Below are positions 8,301 to 15,541 of a stretch of 16,453 nt of DNA, in pieces. The stretch's first letter is position 1. Every line of letters begins with the position of its first letter. The notes under the pieces are model-generated. The model searched no databases. It saw only the letters and a program-made list of their open reading frames with translations, and was not told where the DNA came from. The stretch comes from Bacteroidota bacterium (GTDB taxonomy: Bacteria > Bacteroidota > Ignavibacteria > T3Sed10-11), in the NCBI GenBank assembly GCA_007128495.1, contig SKXH01000015.1, forward strand, positions 1-16,453, read 5' to 3'. The position numbers and the translations under genes are program-made.

Positions 8301-11300
8301 TTCTGGGCACGCATCGACGGAGATGCACGGGACGGTAAAATGTATATCGATATGGGACAGGTAAGTGAACGGATAATATATGAAGACCGTCTGCGTGCCA
8401 ATCGTGTCAATGGTATCCATCAGGAGGACGGTAGTACGGGAAGAAATCCAACCGGTGTGCTGAATGAAGGTGAGGATGTCGGACTTGACGGTATTCCGAC
8501 AGAAGAGGAACGGGAAGTTTTTGCAGATTGGATACAGCATTATCAGGGCACACCGTTTTACGATGCAATCAGTGAAGACCCATCGGGTGACAATTATCAA
8601 CCGCCGAGGCATGGTGATTATTCCGGGGTTACCGGTGTTGAAGGTAATGCTCAAACCGAGGCCGGTTATCTGCCGGATACCGAAGATTTAAATCGTAACG
8701 GTATCGTTGATCTTACCAATAGTTACTTTCAATATGCGGTAAGTCTTGATACAACAAATGCACTTAATGATAATCCATATATTGTCGGCGGCGGTCATAA
8801 CGGCTGGTACCAGTTTCGTATTCCGATCCGGCAGTATGAAGATCCGCCGATTGGTAATCCATCATTAAATAATATCGAGTTTTTCCGGGTATGGTTCTCA
8901 GGTTTTGATGATGACATCCATATACGTATTGCCGATTTTTCATTTACCGGTAACCAATGGGAAGAAGAGATACGGGACGATAACACGATGGTTATTTCGG
9001 TTTTGAATAAACAGGAAAATCCGCAATATTACTCTCCGCCCGGTGTACGTCCGCCTCGTGACCGTTTGCCCGATGGTGAAGTAATTGAAGGAAATGAGCA
9101 ATCGTTGGTGCTCACTGTCAACGATCTTCATCCGGCCGATAGTCGGCAGGCGTTTCGTTATTTCCCGGGCCGTTCACTCGATATGTTTAATTACCAATCA
9201 ATGCGGATGTTTGTTCATGGCGATCTCGATTGGAATGTGTTTGACGACGGAACCAACATTGATTACGATGCAGAATTTTTTATACGTTTCGGGGCCGACA
9301 CATCAAATTATTATGAATATCGGCAGCCAATCTGGCCCGGCTGGCATCAAAATAATTTTGTTCATATTGATTTTGCTCATCTCACATCAACGAAAACTGT
9401 TAACGATACAATACCTGCTATACCTGTCGATGGTGGACCTCCCAACGCGGAATACCGGGTTAGGGGGAATCCGTCGTTGACACAAATCAGATATATGTCT
9501 GTTGGAATTGCTAATCCAGGTGATGATAATCGCGGGGGAAGACCCTTACGCGGTCAGGTGTGGATAAATGAAATGCGCCTCATTGATGTTGATAATACAT
9601 CCGGCTGGGCGTACCGTGTCAGCTCCTCAATTAATCTCGCCGACTTTGGTAATGTGCGTTTCAATATGTCGCAAACAGACCCGAATTTTCACCGGCTTGA
9701 CCGGCAATTCGGTTCACGCCAAACAAGTCGTAACTGGGAGATGGGAGCGAGCTTTTCGCTGCAGAAGTTTCTGCCCGAAGAATGGCAGCGCGGTACCGAG
9801 CTGCCGATAAATTATTCACGCACTGAGAGTATCGTTAATCCGCAATATATTCCCAATACCGATATACTTATATCCGGTGCTATGGAACGGCAACGCGAAC
9901 AGCTTGAAGAATCAGGTATGGATCCGGATGAAGCGCAGCGTATGGTTGAGGATATTCGGCTCAGATCGCAAACGGTTCGTGTGACGGATTCATACACTGC
10001 ACCGAATATTCGAGTTCAGGTACCCACTGACCGGTGGTATTTACGCGAAACGATAAACAATCTGCGATTTAGTTTTAATTATAATAAGACGCGTGACCGC
10101 AGTCCGACGATCGAACGGCGTGAAAGCTGGTCGTGGCAGGCACGCTCCACGTATCAACTTTCTTTCAGCCGCAATAATTACTGGCAGCCGTTTGAAGACC
10201 TGTTTGATGGCGTGCCGTTACTTGATCACTATAAAGATGTCAGGATTTTCTATTCTCCGGCAAACTTTAATACCGGTATCAATGTCCAGCGTAATCGCAC
10301 CAACGAACGATTAAGAGAACGTAACGGAAATGGTTCCACTGAAAGGCCGACTCGACGGAACTTTACCGGTAATCGTAATATGTCGTTTAACTGGCGCTTT
10401 GTTGAGAATGCTTTTATTAATCCATCGCTTGACTATCGACTGAATATAGCAAGCTCGCTTGTCCATCTTGAACTCGACGAGAATGATCGTCAACGACCAT
10501 TTTCGAATATTGTGGGTGATATTGTAAGTGGTCCGGGTTTATTCAATTTCGGCATCGATAATAATTATACTCAGGAAGTCCGTCTTGATACCAGACCCCG
10601 GCTGCCTTCGCTATGGGGTATAAACCGGTTTTTCGAATTCAATACAGGATACAGTGCAAGTTATCGGTGGACACGCAACCTGTCTCAGGAAACACTCGGT
10701 AGAAGCTCCGGTGTCAATGCGCGGCTGGATGCTTCGATGACGATAAACCTGAAAGATCTCGGCAACCAGATATTCGGTGTTGAAGAGCAGCCGGCGCGCG
10801 GAAGACCACAACAGGGTCAACGCGGAAGAGGACGCGGTGAGCCGGAGCAACAGGAGGAAGAAGATACAGACGAAGAGATGGAAGATGAAGACCACTCTGT
10901 AACCGGTTTTGCAGCTATCAGACAGGCACTCGAATATTTGATAAAGGTACCGTTCCTGGATTATGACCGTGTATCGATTAGTTTTAATCAAAATCAAAAT
11001 ATTCAAAACAGCGGTTTGGTTGGTGGAACCGGACTCGGTAATTTCTGGGGTAAAATGCCGTTCAGCGGCGATCCGGAACTTCAACACGGACCGTCTCGGC
11101 GATATCAACTCGGGCTTGCCTCGACGCCTGCGGAATTGCGTGCCCCGAACGGAAGTCTTATGGATAGCTTCTCGGAAACAAACAGAGTTACCGTACGAAC
11201 ACAACGGCAACTCTGGCAGGGCGCCCGGATTGAATTAAACTGGAATTACTCCTGGAGTTTTAATCGTAATCACAGTTTGGTAACCGACTCTCACGGCGTC

Positions 11301-12188
11301 CCTGAAATTACCAGCGTCAACCAAGCGGGTGACATTGAGCGTTCATTTTTTACCCTGCCTTCGTTTCCCGGGGTGAGTATGCTGGGCGGCAACCTTGATG
11401 ATGTGATAAGTATATTTCAGAAAGCTGTAAACGATCCAACCGATGAGCGAAGTGAAGGTGAGATGTTATCGGATGCGTTTGAAGAAGGTATGGAATCGTT
11501 CTCGCTGCTGAGAAGCATATTCGGTGATGCACTTCCAAGGGTGAATTGGAATTTTAGATGGGAGGGGTTGGAGCGTCTTGGAATATTTGAAAACTGGGCG
11601 CGCCGGGTATCGCTCGATCATGCATATTCCTCGAATTACACACAACGATGGAGAGAGCGCTCCGATGGCAGCGGCCGACAAACGGAAATGCAGAGGATCA
11701 CGATGGGATTCAATCCTCTTGTCGGTTTAAACCTGACGTTCAAAGAGTTTATGAAAGGTAATCTTACCGCAAATGCCCGGTATAATACATCCACCAATTA
11801 CGATCTCAATTATTCATCACGGATAATTGTTAAGAGTCTTACTCAGGAAGTTTCATTCACCGCTTCTTACGGCCGGCGCGGTTTTTCGATGCCGTTATTC
11901 GGTTTATCATTGAGCAACGATATTGATATAAGTATGACCTATTCCCTCTCACGTAATGAACGGGTTCGCTTTAATACAGAAGCGCTTCGCGGTGACGGTG
12001 AGGGACAGGTCGATGATGGTGCAACCCGGACAAGTTTTGAACCCCGGGTCCGGTATGTATTGAGTCAACGCGTTACTGCATCAATTTTCTACCGGTATTC
12101 GAAAGTCTCCCCGAATGATGAAGGATCACGCACACCCGGTATGACCACAAACGAAGCAGGGTTGGATATTAATATAGCTATCAGATAA
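5316..12188 (+). CDS. sprA: Type IX secretion outer-membrane translocon SprA (Sov)
   Basis: SprA forms the very large single-chain outer-membrane barrel through which T9SS cargo reaches the surface; the known Flavobacterium protein is about 2400 residues, close to the 2290 here. The N-terminus has a signal peptide (hydrophobic core about residues 16-33), then an Arg/Glu-rich stretch at about 65-115. Family landmarks follow: MEDYIQTRSRS near 182, the NIFGEPGIRLNISGAVDIRA block near 240-260, an NADWDTQRSFEYENQLSIRY block near 300, YIDDFEGSRRSVPIG at 862-876, and AYRVSSSINLADFGNVRF near 1432 with a KFLPEEWQ...LPINYSRTES block near 1490-1510. The C-terminal third alternates polar and aromatic residues as barrel strands do. 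A low-complexity Arg/Gly/Gln then Glu/Asp insert lies at about 1822-1859. The start is a GTG with no evident Shine-Dalgarno; it is the only start nearby that keeps the full signal peptide. The gene stands alone, divergent from lptF. No other T9SS gene is in the window. Confidence 0.95.
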   Translation: MEFSKGSIFLPLLRKVGPVGVIALFIAFLYLLSGHPAIQANTLAFSKVSENDTVAAQDTTEVIYEDIDRRPARVRERREVTRRERDREVADEVTDTTLTREELQERLLAPTDSSARIKHFRYRRKDVPYASFSQNNKRRHPLFLENRNQVYNRIVELDSLGRNVTVRETVDDKDVKIPVTMSMEDYIQTRSRSIRREGWERLAYAYEFGYGEESEADLGDFISDITTIDIPVPPNPVLNIFGEPGIRLNISGAVDIRAGFRRQSSDQTSLSRLNETRNEPDFKQDVQINVDGLVGDKLNINADWDTQRSFEYENQLSIRYDGYEDEIIQSIEAGNVSLQTPTQFIGSSQALFGIKSNLQFGPMRLTAVASQQKGRSEELTLSGGAEEQDFEIRPYDYSRNHYFIDNDYIEWFEPAMELEPQYNPQLEITDLEVWVTRSGVITDVNERPVTAHIDLPPRPTTGYDDAQWGDIESGISGEIEIGQFVMLRQGEDYDISTRTGRLTMRQQLSDDQAIAVAYRRADGNEYGDFVANVDDDSSRIVLKLVRPRNLQPQYRDAWQLQLRNIYPIGGRNLQKEGFELRIEYNVPGQTSTDELEGQPLLQVFGLDQTDEAGAPTPDNRFDWRPGVTIDPARGELIFPSLRPFDDKLAEAGLGEYRYPEIYDTTRSAARARNEKDRFRVRGQYSSSVASSYNLGFNVVEGSVEVYLGSQRLEEGTDYTVDYMLGQITLRSDAAMQPGADLRITYEQNELFQIASKTLLGLRGELPLGRNTDINFTMMSMREETLADKVRVGEEPVSNAIFGIDGRTRLPVNFVTDAMNKLPFFNSMAESNLQISGEAAYIRPNRNTKASTVEMDEGKGVAYIDDFEGSRRSVPIGVNYGNWNYASPPVDTRELGEVPADSMVQHKANTIWYNSLTSDEVTLITDIWPERQVQRGEERVQVLNVEYKPRERGEYNYSWDLMETIYNNPRNSWGGMMRALTGSTKNLVDENLNFIEFWARIDGDARDGKMYIDMGQVSERIIYEDRLRANRVNGIHQEDGSTGRNPTGVLNEGEDVGLDGIPTEEEREVFADWIQHYQGTPFYDAISEDPSGDNYQPPRHGDYSGVTGVEGNAQTEAGYLPDTEDLNRNGIVDLTNSYFQYAVSLDTTNALNDNPYIVGGGHNGWYQFRIPIRQYEDPPIGNPSLNNIEFFRVWFSGFDDDIHIRIADFSFTGNQWEEEIRDDNTMVISVLNKQENPQYYSPPGVRPPRDRLPDGEVIEGNEQSLVLTVNDLHPADSRQAFRYFPGRSLDMFNYQSMRMFVHGDLDWNVFDDGTNIDYDAEFFIRFGADTSNYYEYRQPIWPGWHQNNFVHIDFAHLTSTKTVNDTIPAIPVDGGPPNAEYRVRGNPSLTQIRYMSVGIANPGDDNRGGRPLRGQVWINEMRLIDVDNTSGWAYRVSSSINLADFGNVRFNMSQTDPNFHRLDRQFGSRQTSRNWEMGASFSLQKFLPEEWQRGTELPINYSRTESIVNPQYIPNTDILISGAMERQREQLEESGMDPDEAQRMVEDIRLRSQTVRVTDSYTAPNIRVQVPTDRWYLRETINNLRFSFNYNKTRDRSPTIERRESWSWQARSTYQLSFSRNNYWQPFEDLFDGVPLLDHYKDVRIFYSPANFNTGINVQRNRTNERLRERNGNGSTERPTRRNFTGNRNMSFNWRFVENAFINPSLDYRLNIASSLVHLELDENDRQRPFSNIVGDIVSGPGLFNFGIDNNYTQEVRLDTRPRLPSLWGINRFFEFNTGYSASYRWTRNLSQETLGRSSGVNARLDASMTINLKDLGNQIFGVEEQPARGRPQQGQRGRGRGEPEQQEEEDTDEEMEDEDHSVTGFAAIRQALEYLIKVPFLDYDRVSISFNQNQNIQNSGLVGGTGLGNFWGKMPFSGDPELQHGPSRRYQLGLASTPAELRAPNGSLMDSFSETNRVTVRTQRQLWQGARIELNWNYSWSFNRNHSLVTDSHGVPEITSVNQAGDIERSFFTLPSFPGVSMLGGNLDDVISIFQKAVNDPTDERSEGEMLSDAFEEGMESFSLLRSIFGDALPRVNWNFRWEGLERLGIFENWARRVSLDHAYSSNYTQRWRERSDGSGRQTEMQRITMGFNPLVGLNLTFKEFMKGNLTANARYNTSTNYDLNYSSRIIVKSLTQEVSFTASYGRRGFSMPLFGLSLSNDIDISMTYSLSRNERVRFNTEALRGDGEGQVDDGATRTSFEPRVRYVLSQRVTASIFYRYSKVSPNDEGSRTPGMTTNEAGLDINIAIR

Positions 12189-12268
12189 TGCCCCTCTCCC
12201 TTTTCTTCTACATTTTTCTTATATTTTAACAAGAGGTTTTCGAGAATATTAATATATATGAGTCGGCC

Positions 12269-13693
12269 ATGAACTCTGAAGAATTCAGGAAATATGCATA
12301 CGAGCTTGTTAATTGGATGGCAGACTATCTGGATGATATCGAATCATATCCTGTAAAATCTCAGTCCAAACCGGGCGATATTCTGCACAAACTACCGGCA
12401 CATCCGCCGAAAGAAGGTGAACCCTTTGAAAAAATATTTCATGATTTTCAGGATGTAATTATACCCGGTATAACGCATTGGCAGCACCCTCAATTCTTTG
12501 CTTACTTTCCGGCAAACAGCAGCCGTATATCTGTGCTTGCCGAGATGCTTACCGCAACGCTCGGAACCCAATGCATGAGCTGGGTAACTTCGCCGGCAGC
12601 TACGGAACTCGAAGAGCGGGTTATGGAGTGGCTGCGCGATATGATCGGACTTCCGGAAACATTTACCGGTGTTATCCAGGATACAGCATCGACGGCGACT
12701 ATCTGCGCATTGTTGACGGCACGTGAAAAGCGTTCGGAGTTTCAGACCAATAAAAAAGGTTTGTATTCCCAACGTAAGCACATCGTATATTGCTCGTCTG
12801 AAAGTCATTCATCGATAGAAAAAGCGGTGAAAGTGATCGGTCTCGGTTCTGCAAACTTATGCCGGATACCGGTCGATGATACGTATGCGATTGCTTCCGG
12901 CAGATTGCATAATCAAATCGAAGATGATATTGAGAAAGGGTATGTTCCGCTTGCGGTAGTTGCCGCGCTCGGTACAACCGGTTCGACGGCGATTGATTCA
13001 ATAAAAAAGCTCGGTGATATAGCCGAAAAGTTTAATATGTGGCTGCATGTTGACGCAGCATATGCAGGTACGGCATTAGTACTTCCGGAATATCGCTGGA
13101 TGATTGACGGCATTAAACACGTCGATTCGTTTGTGTTCAATCCGCATAAATGGATGTTTACAAATTTCGATTGTTCCGCATATTTTGTTCAGGATCCGGA
13201 GGCACTCGTCAAGACGTTTGAAATATTACCCGAGTATCTTAAAACGAATGAAGATGAGCCCGTAAAGAATTATCGCGACTGGGGACTACAGCTCGGCCGG
13301 CGCTTTAGAGCTTTAAAATTATGGTTCGTGATCCGTCACTATGGCTTTTCGGGCTTGCAGAAAAAGATCAGGCGTCATATTGAAATGGCACAGGAGCTTG
13401 CACGAACAATCGATAACTCTACCGAATTTGAATTGATGGCGCCGGTTCCGCTGAATACGATATGTTTTAGATACCGGCCGGAAGAGCTCGATGATCTGGA
13501 AAAAATAAACACAATAAATGAAGAACTCCTCGGTCATCTCAATGCATCCGGTAAATTGTTTGCCACCCATACTCGTTTGGATGGTGCGTATGTTATCCGC
13601 CTCGTTATAGGCCAGACCGAAGTAGAAGAACGGCACGTCGATGAAGCGTGGGAATTTATTTGTGAAACGTTAGAATTAATAGAAACAGAATAA
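12269..13693 (+). CDS. PLP-dependent aromatic-L-amino-acid decarboxylase (group II)
   Basis: A 474-residue fold-type I pyridoxal-phosphate decarboxylase, the same length class as animal DOPA/tryptophan decarboxylases. It would turn an aromatic amino acid into its amine plus CO2 in the cytoplasm. Visible active-site features: the ITHWQHPQFFAYFPANSS substrate block at 68-85; H180 in SSESHSSIEKA, which stacks on the cofactor ring; D262 in HVDAAYAG, which binds the pyridine nitrogen; and the Schiff-base lysine K294 in NPHKW. LGRRFRALKLWFVIRHYG is also fully typical. The mobile-loop tyrosine of mammalian DDC (Y332) appears conserved as Y323 in LPEYLKT; a tyrosine here fits a decarboxylase, whereas phenylalanine marks plant aldehyde synthases. 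The substrate (Trp, Tyr, Phe or DOPA) cannot be told from the sequence. The gene lies 80 bp after sprA and overlaps the DUF58 gene by 1 bp. Confidence 0.93.
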   Translation: MNSEEFRKYAYELVNWMADYLDDIESYPVKSQSKPGDILHKLPAHPPKEGEPFEKIFHDFQDVIIPGITHWQHPQFFAYFPANSSRISVLAEMLTATLGTQCMSWVTSPAATELEERVMEWLRDMIGLPETFTGVIQDTASTATICALLTAREKRSEFQTNKKGLYSQRKHIVYCSSESHSSIEKAVKVIGLGSANLCRIPVDDTYAIASGRLHNQIEDDIEKGYVPLAVVAALGTTGSTAIDSIKKLGDIAEKFNMWLHVDAAYAGTALVLPEYRWMIDGIKHVDSFVFNPHKWMFTNFDCSAYFVQDPEALVKTFEILPEYLKTNEDEPVKNYRDWGLQLGRRFRALKLWFVIRHYGFSGLQKKIRRHIEMAQELARTIDNSTEFELMAPVPLNTICFRYRPEELDDLEKINTINEELLGHLNASGKLFATHTRLDGAYVIRLVIGQTEVEERHVDEAWEFICETLELIETE

Positions 13694-14592
13694 TGACGAC
13701 AGCACAGCAAACAATACTCCAACCCGATGTTATATCCCGGATCGAAAATCTTGAACTTCGGGCAAAACTTGTGGTGGAAGGATTTATAGCCGGACTTCAC
13801 CGGAGCCCGTATCACGGCTTCAGCGTTGAGTTCGCAGAGCACCGGCAATATATGCCCGGCGATGATATTAAACATGTCGACTGGAAGGTTTTCGGCAGGA
13901 CCGATCGATATTACATAAAACAATACGAGGAAGAAACCAATTTAAAAACTTATCTTATTGTTGATGCCAGCCGTTCGATGGCTTTCCGGACGGAGCAACA
14001 TCCGACAAAATATGAATATGCGACATCGGTTGCCGCCGCGCTTGCATACCTGATGGTACGGCAGCGTGATGCCGTCGGACTGGGTATATTTGATGAAAAC
14101 ATACGTTCGTACTTACCTCCCCGCTCAAAACAATCATACTTGAAAATGTTATTTAAAACTCTCGTTGAAACACAGCCCCTCAACAAAACCGGAACGGGAG
14201 TTTCACTGCACCGGATGGCGGAGCGGATAAAACGGAGGGGACTGGTGATTATTTTCAGCGACCTCTTCGATGATCCGGAACAAGTGCTCGGTGCGCTCAA
14301 ACATTTTCGTCATAACCGTAACGAAGTGATCGTTATGCAGGTGCTCGATCCGTCGGAACGCTCATTCGCTTTCGGAAGAGATGCCGTTTTTAAAGATATG
14401 GAAACCGAGGAAAAAATGACCACACAGCCGTATCACATTCAAAAAGCATATCAGGATGAGATGCGCCGCTTTCTCGACCGTTATAAGCGGGAATGCCGTG
14501 AACAGGCGGTTGATTATGTCCTGCTCGATACAGCAACGCCCTTTGATGTTGCATTGTTTCAATATCTGAATAAACGGAAGAGGTTGGGATAA
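13693..14592 (+). CDS. DUF58 domain protein with von Willebrand A-type fold
   Basis: A 299-residue protein, the usual length of short DUF58 proteins. The family core EHRQYMPGDDIKHVDWKVFGRT at 49-70 is intact. It is followed by a von Willebrand A-like domain whose metal-site motif DASRS (D91, S93, S95) is complete, with a second strand LVIIFSDLFDD later in the domain. There is no signal peptide or membrane segment, so it should be cytoplasmic. DUF58 proteins commonly work with MoxR-type AAA+ ATPases in chaperone-like maturation or envelope stress functions, and are usually encoded next to one; no such ATPase is visible here. The start codon shares one base with the stop of the decarboxylase gene (TAATG), indicating coupled translation. 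Family call is firm; cellular role is unknown. Confidence 0.9.
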   Translation: MTTAQQTILQPDVISRIENLELRAKLVVEGFIAGLHRSPYHGFSVEFAEHRQYMPGDDIKHVDWKVFGRTDRYYIKQYEEETNLKTYLIVDASRSMAFRTEQHPTKYEYATSVAAALAYLMVRQRDAVGLGIFDENIRSYLPPRSKQSYLKMLFKTLVETQPLNKTGTGVSLHRMAERIKRRGLVIIFSDLFDDPEQVLGALKHFRHNRNEVIVMQVLDPSERSFAFGRDAVFKDMETEEKMTTQPYHIQKAYQDEMRRFLDRYKRECREQAVDYVLLDTATPFDVALFQYLNKRKRLG

Positions 14593-14605
14593 TAGTTAAT
14601 ACATA

Positions 14606-15013
14606 ATGCTCACTATCGGCAGCTATAAAAAAATAATATTCATATACGCTATAATTGTATTTCTCCTTCATATCATCCCGACCGGTTCCCCTGTTGCGCC
14701 CAATCAATTGTATATCGAAGATGTGAGCGCCGATAACCTCAAGCACATGATGATATTTATACCATGGATGGTACTGGTATGGTTGTACCTCAATAAACAA
14801 AGATTAACGGGTAACGTCCGGTTTAAAAAAGCAATTCTATGGCTCTCGGCGGGTTTATTGCTTGCCCTGACCTCGGAAGGGGTCCAACTTTTTCTTCCTC
14901 ACCGATCGTTCAATGTGATGGATATTTTGTCTAATGTTTCCGGTGTTGTGCTTGGCGCGCTGATTTTTATCGTCGGAAAGACCGGGGATTCTATACACTA
15001 TACCTCTCGATAA
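14606..15013 (+). CDS. VanZ-like family integral membrane protein
   Basis: A 135-residue membrane protein with about four hydrophobic segments (roughly 9-25, 46-62, 75-90, 105-123). The VanZ-like signatures are present: DNLKHMMIF at 43-51, matching the DKxxHxxxF motif, and EGVQLFLPHRSFNVMDILSN at 91-110, matching the E..Q...P.R..D..D...N motif, followed by a glycine-rich last helix. VanZ is the teicoplanin-resistance accessory protein, but most family members are chromosomal proteins of unknown role and resistance should not be inferred. It starts 13 bp after the DUF58 gene with no strong ribosome site of its own, so it probably ends the decarboxylase-DUF58 operon. Its last 23 bp overlap the 3' end of the thioesterase gene on the other strand. 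Confidence 0.85.
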   Translation: MLTIGSYKKIIFIYAIIVFLLHIIPTGSPVAPNQLYIEDVSADNLKHMMIFIPWMVLVWLYLNKQRLTGNVRFKKAILWLSAGLLLALTSEGVQLFLPHRSFNVMDILSNVSGVVLGALIFIVGKTGDSIHYTSR

Positions 15014-15410
15014 CCCAATCCGGTATCACCTCAGCACGTCCGGTTTTTGTGTTGATCATCGTATAGAGAAAATAGCCGTTCGCTGCAAGTTTATTTGTCT
15101 TGTTACGTATGATTTCGAATTTTACCTTTACATCGGTTCTATCTACTTCGAGCACGCCGGTTCGTACCGTAATTTCATCTCCGAGAAAGAGCGGACGTTT
15201 ATATTCAATCCAGCAATTTTTCACCACCCAGCCGTACCCTTTATCGAGAAATTCCTCCATCGGAAATTTATAATTATCCCGCATCTGCTGGTAGCGCGCA
15301 AACAATACAAAGTCCAGGTATCGTGAGTTATGCACATGCTGGTTCATATCAATATCGTCCGGCCGGACGGTTATCTTTGTTTCGAAAGTTGAGTATTTAT
15401 TTGAATGCAT
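14991..15410 (-). CDS. Hotdog-fold acyl-CoA/acyl-ACP thioesterase (4HBT family)
   Basis: A 139-residue single hotdog domain, the normal size for YbgC/FadM-type thioesterases. The N-terminal signature VRPDDIDMNQHVHNSRYLDF at 15-34 is the family's D-x-D-x-x-x-H-V-x-N-x-x-Y block; its D19/D21 and H25-N28 positions lie where the catalytic residues of this family are found. The second half (EYKRPLFLGDEITVRTGVLEVDRTDVKVKFEI) forms the long beta-strands of the fold. It likely hydrolyses an acyl thioester in the cytoplasm; the chain length or aromatic substrate is not readable from the sequence. The DxNxHVxN form resembles plant-type acyl-ACP thioesterase halves as well as YbgC. The start is ATG with only an A-rich run before it. 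It lies 131 bp downstream of the LOG-family gene, separated by the heptad hairpin. Confidence 0.85.
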   Translation of the reverse strand: MHSNKYSTFETKITVRPDDIDMNQHVHNSRYLDFVLFARYQQMRDNYKFPMEEFLDKGYGWVVKNCWIEYKRPLFLGDEITVRTGVLEVDRTDVKVKFEIIRNKTNKLAANGYFLYTMINTKTGRAEVIPDWVIERYSV

Positions 15411-15441
15411 ATTTTTTTAGTAATTGATGAATAGTATAGAA

Positions 15442-15536
15442 CCAGATGTCAGAGATCAGAGGTCAGACATCAGAACTCCAATGGCAGGTGTACCTCACAT
15501 TACCGACCTCTGGTTTCTGACCTCTGATCTCTGAAT
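15442..15536. repeat. Heptad-periodic inverted repeat with 19-bp perfect arms
   Basis: TCAGAGATCAGAGGTCAGA at 15449-15467 is the exact reverse complement of TCTGACCTCTGATCTCTGA at 15516-15534, with a 48-nt loop. Each arm is itself a 7-bp tandem: CCAGATG (15442) then TCAGANN at 15449, 15456, 15463 and 15470; and TCTGGTT (15509) then TCTGANN at 15516, 15523 and 15530. The element fills most of the gap between two minus-strand genes. It has no terminator-like U-tract and looks like a dispersed or MITE-like repeat, or a protein-binding array. Confidence 0.85.
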
Positions 15537-15541
15537 CTTGT

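Noticed and set aside
8139..8654. 171-residue minus-strand ORF inside sprA
   Set aside because: Shadow of sprA with cysteine- and isoleucine-rich composition and no domain signature.
10611..11210. 199-residue minus-strand ORF inside sprA
   Set aside because: It lies antisense to a strongly conserved barrel region, has no recognisable domain and is explained by the codon pattern of sprA.
12258..12272. Four-codon leader ORF (MSRP) whose stop overlaps the decarboxylase ATG
   Set aside because: The ATGA overlap is neat, but so short an ORF in AT-rich leader sequence is expected by chance and has no ribosome site.
14606..15013. Glycopeptide resistance from the VanZ-like gene
   Set aside because: No vanA/H/X/R/S genes are nearby, and most VanZ-like proteins are unrelated to resistance, especially in Gram-negative bacteria.
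15442..15536. CRISPR array or intrinsic terminator in the heptad repeat
   Set aside because: Units are 7 bp with no spacers of CRISPR size, no cas genes are near, the loop is 48 nt and there is no U-tract.
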